Assembly (NCBI RefSeq): GCF_003144245.1
Contig: NW_020289976.1
Location: 868,001 to 932,000 of the forward strand
Source of the DNA: Jaminaea rosea
Lineage: Eukaryota > Basidiomycota > Exobasidiomycetes > Microstromatales
DNA length: 64,000 bases
Reading direction: 5' to 3'
The notes under the pieces were generated by a model. That model made no database searches, was not told where the DNA came from, and worked only from the letters and a program-made list of their open reading frames with translations. Positions 33,289 through 44,515 of the stretch are shown piece by piece. How positions within the stretch are numbered: position 1 is the first letter of the stretch; each line of letters starts with the position of its first letter. The translations under genes were made by a program, and so were the position numbers.

Positions 33289-33817
33289 GGGATCAATGTT
33301 GGAGACAGAGGGGATGGATTGCGTGCGCATCGAGGCCGATGACTCAAGGAGACGCAAATGCAGGTGCGTCCGGGGCTGATGGTAACGATGCGAAATCCTA
33401 CGTCCGTGGCTTGATACCTTCGAATACCAATATAATCACTTGATCGTTTCGAAAGGCCGCACGTAGAACGTCAGGTCAAACATTCGATCCTTCGACCGTC
33501 GATGCCCATCCGCCCAAGCCCCGCGCCTGCACTTCTTTCCATCTTGCAAGGTCCACGTCTGATGACAGTGCGACATGCGCAATCGCTCGTGCGAGTGGAC
33601 TGGTGATGACACCACGTCTCTCTGCTCCTCGTGCATCGATGGTGCCATGCGCCGTCGCGATGATACCCGCTAGCCGAGGCAGGATGGTGCCATCATGTCG
33701 CGACTGCTCCAAAGTGCCCTCAAGCCCAGCAAAGGCTTCGCAGGAAGGCCAAAGTCCTCATGAGGACCTCTGTTCTTTCTTTTCATTGTAACTTCAGCAT
33801 CTTCTCAGACGACGCAG
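33289..33817. other. Intergenic region before the urea-transporter-like gene
   Basis: 529 bases holding the end of one gene and the promoter of the next. A CT-rich, TTTCTTTTC-type tract stands about 45 bases before the downstream start. No coding signal seen. Confidence 0.4.
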
Positions 33818-36292
33818 ATGTCACCCTCGACCCTGGCACCATTGAGCCAAGGGACTGGCTACGGCGTCATCATCGGCCTCGGCGCCTTCTTTGCCATTGT
33901 AGGTGAAGCGCGCCTCGATTGCTCGGTGGATATGAGCGGCGACTGAGAGCGAAAATCACCCACCGTCACACAGATTGTCATCGGATTGGCCAAGGCAGTG
34001 CAGCGTTTTGGCGACATCTCACGCACCGCCAGCGAGTATGCCGTTGCTTCGCGGTCCCTCGGCACTGGCCTGACTGCCGCAGCTGCTGTATCCGCTTGGA
34101 CCTGTGAGTACTCCTGCGATGGCCGTCAGTTCCCTCGATCAAGCTGTCCAGCTGATCTCACGCCTCGATGTGCCGTACCTCAAGGGTCCGTCACGCTCCT
34201 CAGCTCGTGCTCGACTGCCTATCAGTATGGTGTCGCTGGCGCCCTCATATATGGCGCCGGAAATATGAGTCAGATTACTCTCTTCTCACTCATCGCTATC
34301 CAGATGAAGCGTCGAGCACCCTTTCTGCATACCCACCTCGAGCTACTGCGTCTTCGCTACGGTACAGCGGGGCATCTCACCTTCCTCTTCTTTGCCCTGG
34401 CTACCAACATCCTCGTCGTGTCCTCTGTACTCGTCGGAGCAGCCGCCGCCATCGAGTCCATCACTGGTGTCAACACATATGCGTCTCTGTTTCTTTTGCC
34501 TCTTGCAGTAACCGCTTATACTCTTCGGGGCGGCCTCAGATCGACGATTCTTGCCGACTACCTTCACACCGTCGTCATCTTTGCGGTTCTCTTCGCTCTC
34601 TTCTTCAAGGCCTACGCCACGAGCGACCTCGTCGGCTCTCCAGGAAAGATGTACGACCTTTTAGTGGCCGCTGCTCGGGCCAACCCAAGCCCGAACTACG
34701 AGGGTAGCTGGCTGACGCTCAAGTCCAGGGGAGCAATCAAGTTTGGCTGGCTCTCCTTCCTCGAGTACACGGGCGTGGTGAGTGCCGTAGCGATGCTTGC
34801 CAGAGGAGTGCCGTGCGTTGATGCTGTCTACCTGCCCCGTCGCACAGGTCTTCAACGATGCCAGCTTCCACCAAAAGGGAATCGCCGCCAATCCGTCTGC
34901 AGCAGTGCCAGGCTACGTGTTGGGCAGTCTCAGCTGGTTCAGTCTGCCTTGGGCCCTAGCCACGACTGCCGGTCTGGTAGCTTTGGCGCTTGAGCAGACT
35001 TCATCTGCTTTCCCCACCTTTCCCAATAAAATGAGCAACGAGGAGGTGTCTGCCGGCCTTGTGCTTCCCTACGCAGCGCAGGCAATCTTGGGCAAGGGTG
35101 GGAGCGCTGGCGTGCTCTTGTTGATGTTTATGTCGTCTACTTCTGCCATCTCAGCGCAGCTCATCGCTGTCGCTTCCATCGGCGGCTACGACGTCTACAA
35201 GAGTGGGTGGTGTTTGGTGGGCTAGCTTGACTGCGGCTCCAGCTGATCCCCTCTCGTCGCCCCCTCAGCGTATGTCAATAGGAGCGCCAAGGAACATCAG
35301 ATCCTCCGCGTCCAGCAGGGAGTGGTCATTGGATTCTCGCTCTTCATGGCAGCTTTCGGTTGGTGAGTCGCTCTTGACAGGAGGCAAAGACCACAGGGGC
35401 ACCTTGAGGCTGACCTGCCTGCTACGCGCTTCTCAATCAACAGTCTACTGCACGGAGTCGGGGTCGACTTGTGAGTAGACGGACCGCACTAAACGTCTTG
35501 CGAGAGGGCCAATTCAAGCTGATCTGTCTCATCGTGTGCAGGAGTTTCCTCTACAACATCACCGGCTTGTGGTCTACGGCAGCTCTGCCCCACATCTGCT
35601 TCTCCTTCTTTGGCAGTCATCTTCCCAGATGGGCCGTCTTTCCGGGCATCTGGATCGGCTTTGGCGCAGGCTTGGCAGTGTGGCTCAGCCTGGCCAAACG
35701 CTTGGAGGGCGCCGTCAACATCACCGCCCTGGGCGCCGTCGACGTCAACCTCTACGCTTTCACTACAACGATTGCTACAGGCATCCTCCTCTGCACCTTT
35801 GGATCCTTGTTCACGCCCTTGCACTTTGACTGGAGCTCTATTTGGGACGATCGCTACAAGAACGCCGACGACGAGGAAGAGGTGAAGATCATTGAGAATG
35901 ACGAGCGCTTCAGCCCGAAGAGTCTCAAGAAGTGGCTCTATGTATCGGCGGTTGCGTCGGTCGTGGTCTTTGCCGTCTTCATGCTGATATGGCCCCTGAG
36001 TCTCTATCGAGACTACATCTTCACGCGCTCTTTCTTTACTGGTTGGGTTGCCGTATCGATCACATGGGCTTTCTTGGGATTTCTCACCGTTGGCATCTAT
36101 CCTTTATGGGAGGGCAGGGCCGTCTTCCTGGCAGCCGCGCACGCTTTGAGGGCCGTTTTGACGGGCAGAGATGACGCAGGGAGATCGCCTGCAGCGACGG
36201 GGAGTGCGGCCAATCATGCGGCAGGATTGGCCTCTGAAAGCGGTGAAAGTAGCGTCAAAGGCGGGTCAGTGACGCCGCAGGATCCCTTGTAA
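33818..36292 (+). CDS. Sodium:solute symporter family, Dur3-like urea/polyamine transporter
   Basis: Seven exons: 33818-33898, 33974-34103, 34185-34777, 34848-35202, 35269-35362, 35444-35470 and 35542-36292. Together they give about 676 residues. Dur3 proteins are plasma-membrane proton symporters for urea and polyamines, normally induced when nitrogen is poor. Landmarks after splicing are SRSLGTGLTAAAAVSAWTW, STAYQYGVAGALIYGAG, TLRGGLRSTILADYLHTVV, FPTFPNKMSNEEVSAGLV, SSTSAISAQLIAVASIG and YDVYKTYVNRSAKEH. All are Dur3-subfamily features with about 14-15 membrane helices. The second intron uses an AAG acceptor (CTCAAG), which uniquely restores AWTW. Exon 6 is only 27 bases. The segment around the fourth junction (FLEYTGVVFNDASF) departs from the usual GNFGTVF motif, so this transporter may have a changed substrate. 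Confidence 0.88.
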
Positions 36293-36529
36293 TAGCTGGA
36301 TCGTGGTCTCTGCCGTAGCGGTAGCCACCAAGGCTTATCCCTCCTCGAATCGATCCGACTTCCTTGCCTTGACCGACGCGTCGCGTGGCTGAGGTCAAAT
36401 TGGTTGGTCCGCCTGGGTCTGCGCCGTCGGGCTGCCTGTTCGTCGAGGGAGCGGAACCAAGCTCTGGCGTGTCCTTCTTGCTTGCTTTCCTTTCCATCAG
36501 CACACCGCATCTTTCTTTACAAAGCCACA

Positions 36530-37169
36530 ATGTCTGACGCTGCAGCGTGAGTTGCTCTGCATCGAGCGTCGATCAATTGAGCAGCTACTGACGGCAAGTA
36601 TTCCTTGCGCACGCCACACGCAGCCCCACCGACGTTTCCACCGGCGCCTCTGTCGCCGCTGCTGGCCAGGACCCCTCGACGAAGGAGGTTGCCGCTGAGA
36701 CGGTCTCTTCGTCGTCCAAGGGGAAGGGCAAAGCCGTCGAGGAGGAGAATGACAATGACGACGAAGATGACGATGATGACGACGACGACTCCGATGACGA
36801 TGAGGACGATGATGAGGACGATGAGGTGGGCAGGCATGCTACAGACCCACGATGATGCAAACGAGCTAGCCTCTCTGACAACTTCTTATCTCCACCACAG
36901 GACATCGAGCCAGATGAAGTCGACCCCACCAACATCTCCGCTCCTGGCATCGGCAACCGTCCCACGCGCAGCCGCAAGCCCATCGACTACTCGAGCGAGG
37001 AGGCGCAGAAGGCAGCTGGCTTCGACCCGGACCAGAGCGCCGATGATGAAGATGAGGATCAGGAATTCAAGGGGGTGAGTGGGCGCTCAAACAAGGGAGA
37101 TCTTCCGCTATCAATACTCACCATCGCTCGATCTTCTCCCGCCCCTAGGACACCTCGATGGATAGCTAA
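36530..37169 (+). CDS. CHZ1: Histone H2A.Z-specific chaperone CHZ1
   Basis: Four exons, 36530-36546, 36624-36825, 36901-37074 and 37149-37169, give about 137 residues. CHZ1 binds H2A.Z-H2B dimers and hands them to the SWR1 remodeller. The central half is a long Asp/Glu run (about residues 45-75). It is followed by the CHZ motif: DEVDPTNI, a Gly-rich link, then RPTRSRKPIDYS, the conserved R-x-TR-x-x-x-IDY signature. The first exon is 17 bases and the last is 21 bases (ending DTSMDS), so automatic gene callers may miss both. All four pieces join in frame with normal GT-AG sites; one donor is GTGGGC. The small size and acidic content match other fungal CHZ1 proteins. Confidence 0.88.
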
Positions 37170-38219
37170 TCGTCTACCGGTCTTTCGCAGCTCGATCTTA
37201 ATTTCTCGCTATCCCTTACGCTGCGTTATATCACCCTCTGTCGATCTGATATCGTGCCCCTCCTGACTGTCTGTCATTCATCATCGCTCGATCAAAATCT
37301 CATTGTCAAATTGTACCATCTCACTCTGCCTGACCGCTGCTGGTGAAGCCAACCATACGCCGACAGCCAAGCGCTTCCGGCTCGACCTCGCGCAGTATTC
37401 CCAGCGCTCAAAGCACTTTGCAAACCTTGATCGTCTCGTTGGCACAGCCTCTCATGCAGGTCTCGTTGCCATGGCGAGCTCAGCATCGATTTGGGCTCGT
37501 CGACGCCATGGACGGCCACTTCCGCTGCCCCTTCGTGGCTGTGAGTCCAACACGAGCGACCGAGGGTGCGTGCGTGCGGGCGGGGTCTGGAATCGCGAGG
37601 CGGACGGAAAGAGGAGAGGAGTTGAAGCTCGTACGCGTCCACTTCCCTTTCCTACCTTGAGAGAGTAGGGCGACAAAAGCTCTTGCATAGACGAAGTTGA
37701 CTCGAGGCATACTCACCGATTCCGCCCGGCTTGCACTGCACTGCCTTTTTTTACCTGCCCTCACAAGCGGATGGCACATCATCCGCTGGCGGCTGAATCC
37801 GCCGCCTAGCTTCGCTGAAGGACCCAGGTTCCTCCGTCCGGCTTTTCCCCTCATCGCCTGAGCAAAGGGCTCATCAATGGCTCCGCGGCAGCCAGGGCCG
37901 AATAGCTGCCATGATCAATCGAGCTTCAGGTCCTCTCGTGGAGCTAAGTTAGCTCATCACTGCCTCTACCCTCGGGCAGGAGAGCTTGTTCATCGACGAA
38001 GACGCGTTCCTCAGTCCGCCATCGCAGCGCTCAGTCGTCGGCGTAAGCCTTCTTAAGCAGTCGAAGTTGCTGCATCCATCCTCTTCTCTTCCTACCATCC
38101 TGCAAACACCCCACGCCTCGTCTTCCTTCCCGCTAACAGCCGCCGTCGCTGCCGTCGCCCTCAGCATCGAATTTGCTGCTCTACATCGTTGTAGCTTCAT
38201 CACCTCTCGTGCTGCCATC
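37170..38219. other. Intergenic region of about 1 kb; no gene seen
   Basis: Several open frames on both strands reach 85-125 codons, but they overlap each other in opposite directions, lack family motifs and have promoter-like composition. A CTCACCATCGCTCGATCTT-like word (near 37118) and CATCATCGCTCGATC (near 37280) are similar but imperfect repeats. I can support no feature here. Confidence 0.35.
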
Positions 38220-38834
38220 ATGCAAATCGGGATCGCAGAGTGAGTGCCTCTCGTGCCATCCATCCACTAGAATGAATCTCAGAGCCTGAATGACACTATG
38301 ACTCTCTGTCTCTGCCCTTCCGCGTTCGGCTCGCTCAGCCACGGCGCTGCCATTCATGTCCTCTTCATCCTCCTCACCGTCATCGCTGTACGTGCCGTCG
38401 ACATTGGGCCGGACAAAGCCGGCGAGGTACTAGATGCGCCTGATACCATCGTCGAAGCCTTTGTTCCTCGAGCTGCGCCCAGTGCTCAGATTCCCTCGTC
38501 GCCCTTCTCCATTGGCGGCGGCGGGACAGGCCAAGCCATAGCACCCGATGACTGGCAGGCGGGCAATGTTGTAGAGGGAGCAGGGGCCGGGAGCAGCAAG
38601 GCTGCGCAGCCGAGTGCGGCGACAACGTCCGCATCTGCGTGCCCTCCTCCGCCGGCAGCTACGACCAACACCAGCGGCATCACTCCCCAGGAGGACCGCT
38701 ACATCAAGATCGCCGGCATTCTCGTCCCCGCCATCGTAGCCATCGGACTCGGCATTGCAGGCATGATCGTCACCTTGCACGTCAATGCTCCGCGCCGAGA
38801 GGAGGACAATGACTACCAGTCCGCGAGAATGTAG
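38220..38834 (+). CDS. Small single-span membrane protein with signal peptide, unknown function
   Basis: Two exons, 38220-38239 and 38339-38834, give about 171 residues. I do not recognise the family. The first exon is 20 bases; splicing reads MQIGIADHGAAIHVLFILL and then TVIAVRAVD, a plausible signal peptide or first helix. A Pro/Ser/Ala/Thr-rich luminal or extracellular segment follows (about 40-125), with an acidic patch and likely O-glycosylation. One strong membrane helix (IAGILVPAIVAIGLGIAGMI) leads to a short charged cytosolic tail, RREEDNDYQSARM. The layout resembles small type I surface proteins. The 20-base first exon is less certain than the rest. An in-frame ATG at 38298 would give an alternative start without splicing. 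Confidence 0.6.
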
Positions 38835-39508
38835 CTGGCGAACTTCTTGCGCAGACCAAGATAACGCACTCGGATCAGTCAAAATTTGGCCCCGTCAGCA
38901 ACAGACGCTGTCTCGGCCGCACGAGGACGCACAAACAACTCGCGGTCTCACTCGATCAAGGATATGCTGGCGCACTGCTCGCCGTCCTTGGATATCTCTA
39001 TGCCCTATGGCTGTCGGCCACGGCTTCTGCAAACACCCGAATCGATCTCGGATTCGATCCAAATTTCTCACGTGCTTTCACGCCCCGGCACAAGTCCAAT
39101 CAAGTCGTCTGATGTCTTCCTCTTGTCTCTGTCCACCAAGAACGGGCCCTTCGACTCTCATGGTGTTGCGTCCGTCTCATCTCATTTGATTTTGAATCCG
39201 ATACGATGTCTCTTTCATGCGTCTCACTCATTCTATGCGTGACATCAGATGCGCGTCTCGCACCCGTAGCCGCGGGCGTACAGCAGGTCCAGCCCGTGGC
39301 TCTCAGTGAGACCAAGTCAAACCGCGTCTTTAGGAGCTTCATGTCAGACCTTGCGACTGTGTGTTTGGCGTCTCCGGGTCTCGGCCTTGTCATTGTACGC
39401 CACCCGGCAACCGTAACGAGCTGCCTCCGAGCTGCCTCCTTTTGGACGGCACCGAGTGCGTCTTTTCTCCTCCTGACCACAACCTCTTATCCTCCGTGGC
39501 TCACCGGC
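38835..39508. other. Intergenic region before the F-box gene; no gene seen
   Basis: About 670 bases. An ATG at 39206 opens a frame continuous with the next gene, but the added 101 residues look non-coding in composition, so I left them out. Nothing else is supported. Confidence 0.35.
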
Positions 39509-41251
39509 ATGAGCACTGCAGATACCAAAGACAAGTCTGGCCTCGTGGCTACGCTGCAATGCTATGTCGACAATACCAAGCTCGTCGGCTTCATCATCTG
39601 GGTCATTGTCGTTGCCGTCTTCCAGGCGATGGTCCGCGACGCCTGCGCCACCTTCGTCTTCGCAATGGAGTGGACGAAGATACTTCTCACCATCGTCCAA
39701 CTGATAAGCATCGGTTCAGCTCTGAGAATTCGCAAGGCATGCAGGATCCTCTGGCTTGAAGCTAGGTGAGCACTCGCTCTGCCTGGATGCGGTATCGTAG
39801 CTCAAGCTGACGCGTGCCTATTGCCCCACTTTCGACCTCGTAGAGTTCTTGCTGGCATCAAGCTTCGGCCCAACCCCAGCCCTTTCGCTGGTCTACCTAG
39901 CGAGCTTGTGCTCAAGATTCTCAAGCTAGCATGCGAAGACTGTCCCACCACGGCTCATCGCCTGAACTTCACCCCACTGATGGTCTCGTCTGGGTATCAC
40001 CGAGCTTTGCAGCCTCGCTTCTACTCATCTCTCACCATCACTACCGAGAGGCAGCTCGTTCGTCTCTCGAGCCTTCTCACAACCTATCCTTCCCTCGCAA
40101 AACATGTCAATCGCCTTACAGTAGCGGCCGACATCTTTGATAGGAGAACGGGCTGCATGTCAATGCCCATGGCCAATCCATTGATCATCGGCTTCTTCCT
40201 CAAACATGTCCTCATCGCTTCGACGGAAGTGCGCCAGCTATCCCTCGACGTGCATGGCATGGCCGCCCTCTATCGTGGCAGCTACGATAACTACCTCGAC
40301 TGCGGGCCGCGCATCACGTCCTTGCGCACGGAGCTCGCCATGGTACGCTTCTTGGATCTGCCCATCTTTGAGGACCTCGAAGACCTCGAGATCTCCTGCT
40401 TCGCCCTCTCAGCCGAAGAGGCTAGTGAGCTACGCAGCATTGTACCGCGCCTCAAACGCCTCACTATTCGTCTGCTGCGATACCAGATTGAGGAGCCTCC
40501 GTCGCTGTTGCAGAGGCTACGCATCTTCTTTCGCTGGATATGTCGCGACGCGCACCCGATCAATGCTGTGGCAGCCGACACGGAAGACTCGGATGACGTA
40601 GAGCAGTCGCAGACGAGATGGTCGGATACCTATCACGGCAGGAGAGAGGCGTGGAGATTCGAACAAGCGCTCGAGATCCTCAGAGCGTGGCGGCCGGAGT
40701 CGGATGTGCCGGGCAGTCCAAGGACAAGGCTCGAGAGCGTCACGATTTTGACGTGGGCTGACGCCTTTCGGGAGCACCTCACTTTTGACGCTGTGCAAGG
40801 CCAGCGCGTAGCGAGACTCCCAAGCGAACTCGCAGAGCTTGTTGAGCAGCAGCGTCGCGAGCTAGTCGCCAAGGGGATCGACGGCTTGATTTGTCGACCG
40901 GTCCCCGCCCTCGATGACAAGCCGAAGAATGCCTCGCCACAGCTACCATCGCTGCCGCCTCGACCCCTCCGTCGCTTCGACTCTCCTGGGCCGCGAGTCT
41001 TTGGCGATGATGGCGAGGAGATCCTACCTGTACGCATCGACGTTGCGACTCGTGATGCAGGCACAGTAGCAGCATCGGCACTCGGCCCGGAGCAGATGGC
41101 CTTCTGGGACAGGCCTCTCTTCATGAATGGCGACCAGAAGCTTTCACTAGCAGAAGTTCTGCGGCCTTGCCCACTGCGTGTCGACCTGAATCCTTGGCGG
41201 AAAGTCGGGTCCAGGAAGGGAACCATCCAGTCGTGGATACAGGACGCTTAA
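39509..41251 (+). CDS. F-box protein with an N-terminal pair of membrane helices
   Basis: Two exons, 39509-39765 and 39844-41251, give about 554 residues. Exon 1 encodes a polar start and two hydrophobic segments (VGFIIWVIVVAVFQ, then ILLTIVQLISIGSAL), ending in a basic patch. Exon 2 begins at the F-box: FAGLPSELVLKILKLACED, matching LP-x-E-x-x-x-x-I. F-box proteins bind Skp1 and present substrates to SCF ubiquitin ligases. The rest resembles fungal F-box proteins with degenerate leucine-rich repeats (LVRLSSLLTTYPSLAKHVNRL, LEDLEISCFALS), followed by a Pro-rich linker. The F-box exon has no ATG before the F-box itself, so it needs an upstream exon, and the 78-base intron supplies one in frame. 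Whether the membrane part truly belongs to the same protein needs transcript data. Confidence 0.65.
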
Positions 41252-41488
41252 GGCGCTTTGCCCTCGTGCGCGCCAAGTCTTTCTTCTGAGACCAGGGAAG
41301 CGAGGATCGAAAGCTTCGGCGCAAATGCAGTCGACCATGTGTCCACGCGTCGCCGTTCATCTCCAAAGGGTGAGCAATGCAATAAAAGCCAAAGTGTACA
41401 AGCAATGTGAAGATGCGTTACCTCAGTCTAGGATCGAGCCTGCGGTCTTGAAGGCTTAAAATTGGCATCATCATCACTAGCCTACTCC

Positions 41489-44400
41489 TCACCGCCTCAT
41501 GCCTCCCGGCCCTCCCATTGCACCACCTGCGTACGGGTTGTTGTGCTGCGCGTAGGGATTGAAGGGCGGGCGCGGGCCAGGACCTCCGTGCATGCCACCA
41601 GGAGGACCATAGGGCATCATGCCTCCTGCTGCGGGTCCCCTCGGCGGCTGCTGCCCGTTGAAGATTGGGCCTGACGGCGGCGGAGCCTGCATCATCGCCG
41701 GGCCGGCGCCGTGAAACCCACCTGGAACGTACGGTGGCCTTCCCTGCTGAGAATGCGGTTGCTGCGACGGCACCGCCGAACCGGCGACGCCCTGAGTTGG
41801 CCTCACCGCGGGACGTCCGACTTTTGTTGACTCCCTACTCTCTGGATACTGAGGCAGACTCGCCGGGTCGGCAGGCAGGGGCTCGACATCGAACCAAGGG
41901 TGACGGAGCGCACCCTCCGCCGTGAGACGTTGACGTGGATCGAGGATGAGCAGCTTGTCAATGAGGTCTGCCAGCTCTGTGCGTACCATGCCTTGGAAGC
42001 GTTCTCTGACCATTCGGCGCTTGCGACCAAAGTCGACGCGACCGCGCTCGTCTGTGCTCTTGCCGTTGTGGTCGAAGTTCTTGACGCCGGGCAGAGAGGT
42101 CCAGCCTGGGTAAGTAGCATCATCCGGTGAGCCGCAGAGATCGGCGATGAGCTCGAGCTGGTTGACTTCGCACGAGCCTTTGAACAGGGGGCGGCGCAAG
42201 ATCATCTCGGCCAGCAGACAGCCCATGCCCCACATGTCAACGGCGGGTCCGTACTTGCGCTCTCCGGCGAGCAATTCTGGCGGGCGGTACCATCGAGTGA
42301 CGACCATGCCTGTGTAATTTACGTCTCCGCCCTTCCAACCCGACTGACCTGTGCGGGCGTCCATCTTCCACGCGGGTATGCCCCCTTGCGTGTCGTCTCC
42401 CGGGTCATGGTAGGCTCTAGCCAAGCCGAAGTCTGCAATGCGCAACGAGCCGTCATTGGAGATGAGGATGTTGGCCGCCTTAATGTCTCGGTGCAAGATT
42501 TTGTTCTGATGCAGATAAAGGGTACCTTCGAGAAGCTGCTTCATGTAGAGCTTGATTTGGGCCGGAGTAAAGGGCTTGTCTTCGCTGTCGAGCCGCTCGA
42601 GGAGGCCATTGAGATCGTGCTGCATGTAGGGCAGGACCATGTAGACTGTCCCTGCCCCTGTTGGCGAGCTTGCTGGTTCATAGACCATGTCAATGACGGG
42701 ACACACATTGGGGTGTGCAAGTCTCTTGAGCAGCTTGATCTCGCGAATGGCTGTGATGGGCATTCCATTGGAGGCGTCATTGGCTTGAAATTTGATCTTC
42801 TTGAGCGCGACGTCTGCGCCCGTCTCGATGTGGCGAGCTCGTGACACTTCGCCAAAGGTGCCCACGCCTAGTAGTCCACCCTCACTATCGTCGACTTTGC
42901 GGTACGCCGAGGTTTGGCTGCTCCCAACGAAGGTACGTTCGGCGAGTGGCTTGAGTCGCGATCGGATCGCCAGACGTCGCTCGGCGGCAGTGCTATATGA
43001 TTGCAGCTGAGGAGGCGGCGGGGTAGGCGCCACTTCGGCGGGAGGGGGCTCCTCAGCTGGTGGCGGCGGGGTGAGAGTCTTGTTGCTGATCGGGGGAGGG
43101 GGCAAAACCTCGCTATTCTGAGATGACTCTGCTACTGGTGGCGGCTTGACCTCGGCGAGCGCCGCGATTGGTTGTACTGTACTCTTCGCTGGGCTGCCAC
43201 GTGAGTCCTGATCATCCATCGGTGGCGCCATGAGAGACTGCGCAGAGGGCTCTGACGGCTGCAAGTCTGGCATTTTGCTCGTCTTTGCCTGCTCGTGTGG
43301 CTTCTCGGACGGCCGAGCGGCCGCAGTATCGCTTGGATGTGCTTCCTTGCCGTTGGAGCCATTGGTAATGGCGTCCTTGTCGAGAAGCTTACGTTGCATC
43401 TTCTTTGGCGGGCTGGAGGACCTACTGCCACTAGCATCTGGCGATGGTGGGCTGCGACGACTCTCATGCTTGACCTCTCTATCATCTTTGGTCCCGCTCC
43501 CATGTCGACTTTGCTCCTCTTTGAGCGGCTGCTCCTGCGGAGACTGCCGTTCACCATCGCGTCTCTCGTGTCCATGATGAATTGACTTCCTTCCACGCGG
43601 CGGGGACGTAACGTCAGCGCGGTCAAGGGTCGAGGCCGAGGCGAGACTGGACATGGCAACGTCGAAGACACGATTGGGACCTTGCCTCAAAGGCTTCTCT
43701 GGAGGTGGAGATGCGAATTCCGGTTGGCTGTATGCGTCGGTGTTACTGCTGGCACCCTTGATGGACATGCTCGATTTGGAAGAGCCCTTAATAGAAAGTC
43801 CCGAGGACGAAGATGACGACTCCGACGGTCGATCGGGCAAGAGCTCTCGCCTCTTTGGCTGTGATGAAGAAGTAGATCTCTCGCGGCTGCGTCGCCGCGA
43901 ATCGGTGGCTTCTTTGTCATCTCTGCTGTGGCGATGTTGGTCATTTCGGCTCCGCGGCGCTTCCTCATCGATGCTATGCCTACGTGACGGAGATGACGGT
44001 ACGCGCGAGGGCGAGGGTCGTCTGCGGCGGCTTTCGTCGTCCCTTGACGCAGAGGAGTGATGGGAGTCTCGATTCCTCTCCCGTTGCCGCTCAGATGATG
44101 CCGATGTGGGTGTCCAGTAGTCACGAGAGTCGCGACGTGGACGAGATTCACGATCATGGGTAGCTGAGGACGAGGTAGGATACCATCGATCTGGTGAGCG
44201 GCGATGTCCGTCGTCACGCCCTTGTCGATCTGATCGATTGTGACTTTGTCGTCGTCGATAGTCGTCGTAGTCTTCGCGTGTTCGCTGGTTATGATGACGA
44301 TGATGATGATGATGGTGGCCGCCTTGCTGATGTCGATGTCGATAATGAGAAGATTGGTGGCTGTCGCTCCCTCGCATGGCATCGACGTCGCCGTCATCGT

Positions 44401-44515
44401 CGATGTCCATCATCCTGGTCTCTGGGCGTGACTTTGATGAGGAGCTGGTGTATCTGCCGTCGTGTTCATAAGACGGATACTCGCGATGACGAGGTGATCG
44501 AGGTCGGCCAGCCAT
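41489..44515 (-). CDS. Cyclin-dependent kinase of the CDK9/Bur1 (or CTK1) type
   Basis: A single exon of about 1008 residues. The first 530 are disordered, Ser/Arg/His-rich and basic, like the tails of transcription CDKs. The kinase domain spans about 535-880: glycine loop GVGTFGEV near 545, VALKKI, the helix PITAIREIKLL near 584 (CDK9/Bur1 family reads PITALRE), HRDIKAANIL near 673, DFGLAR near 694, and VVTRWYRPPELL in the activation segment. An insert of about 25 residues (DDTQGGIPAW...WKGGDVNY) stands before the T-loop, as in fungal Bur1. The C-terminus is Pro/Gly-rich. With its cyclin such a kinase phosphorylates the RNA polymerase II tail and elongation factors. I chose the ATG at MAGRPRSP. 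The frame is open further upstream, but that would run into the divergent SEC62 leader. Confidence 0.9.
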   Translation of the reverse strand: MAGRPRSPRHREYPSYEHDGRYTSSSSKSRPETRMMDIDDDGDVDAMRGSDSHQSSHYRHRHQQGGHHHHHHRHHNQRTREDYDDYRRRQSHNRSDRQGRDDGHRRSPDRWYPTSSSATHDRESRPRRDSRDYWTPTSASSERQRERNRDSHHSSASRDDESRRRRPSPSRVPSSPSRRHSIDEEAPRSRNDQHRHSRDDKEATDSRRRSRERSTSSSQPKRRELLPDRPSESSSSSSGLSIKGSSKSSMSIKGASSNTDAYSQPEFASPPPEKPLRQGPNRVFDVAMSSLASASTLDRADVTSPPRGRKSIHHGHERRDGERQSPQEQPLKEEQSRHGSGTKDDREVKHESRRSPPSPDASGSRSSSPPKKMQRKLLDKDAITNGSNGKEAHPSDTAAARPSEKPHEQAKTSKMPDLQPSEPSAQSLMAPPMDDQDSRGSPAKSTVQPIAALAEVKPPPVAESSQNSEVLPPPPISNKTLTPPPPAEEPPPAEVAPTPPPPQLQSYSTAAERRLAIRSRLKPLAERTFVGSSQTSAYRKVDDSEGGLLGVGTFGEVSRARHIETGADVALKKIKFQANDASNGMPITAIREIKLLKRLAHPNVCPVIDMVYEPASSPTGAGTVYMVLPYMQHDLNGLLERLDSEDKPFTPAQIKLYMKQLLEGTLYLHQNKILHRDIKAANILISNDGSLRIADFGLARAYHDPGDDTQGGIPAWKMDARTGQSGWKGGDVNYTGMVVTRWYRPPELLAGERKYGPAVDMWGMGCLLAEMILRRPLFKGSCEVNQLELIADLCGSPDDATYPGWTSLPGVKNFDHNGKSTDERGRVDFGRKRRMVRERFQGMVRTELADLIDKLLILDPRQRLTAEGALRHPWFDVEPLPADPASLPQYPESRESTKVGRPAVRPTQGVAGSAVPSQQPHSQQGRPPYVPGGFHGAGPAMMQAPPPSGPIFNGQQPPRGPAAGGMMPYGPPGGMHGGPGPRPPFNPYAQHNNPYAGGAMGGPGGMRR

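Noticed and set aside
37292-37660. Overlapping open frames after CHZ1 on both strands
   Set aside because: They overlap in opposite directions, have no domain and look like chance frames in GC-rich DNA.
39206-39508. Upstream ATG giving the F-box gene an extra 101 residues
   Set aside because: Composition resembles leader DNA. The later ATG gives a normal polar start before the first membrane helix. Not fully excluded.
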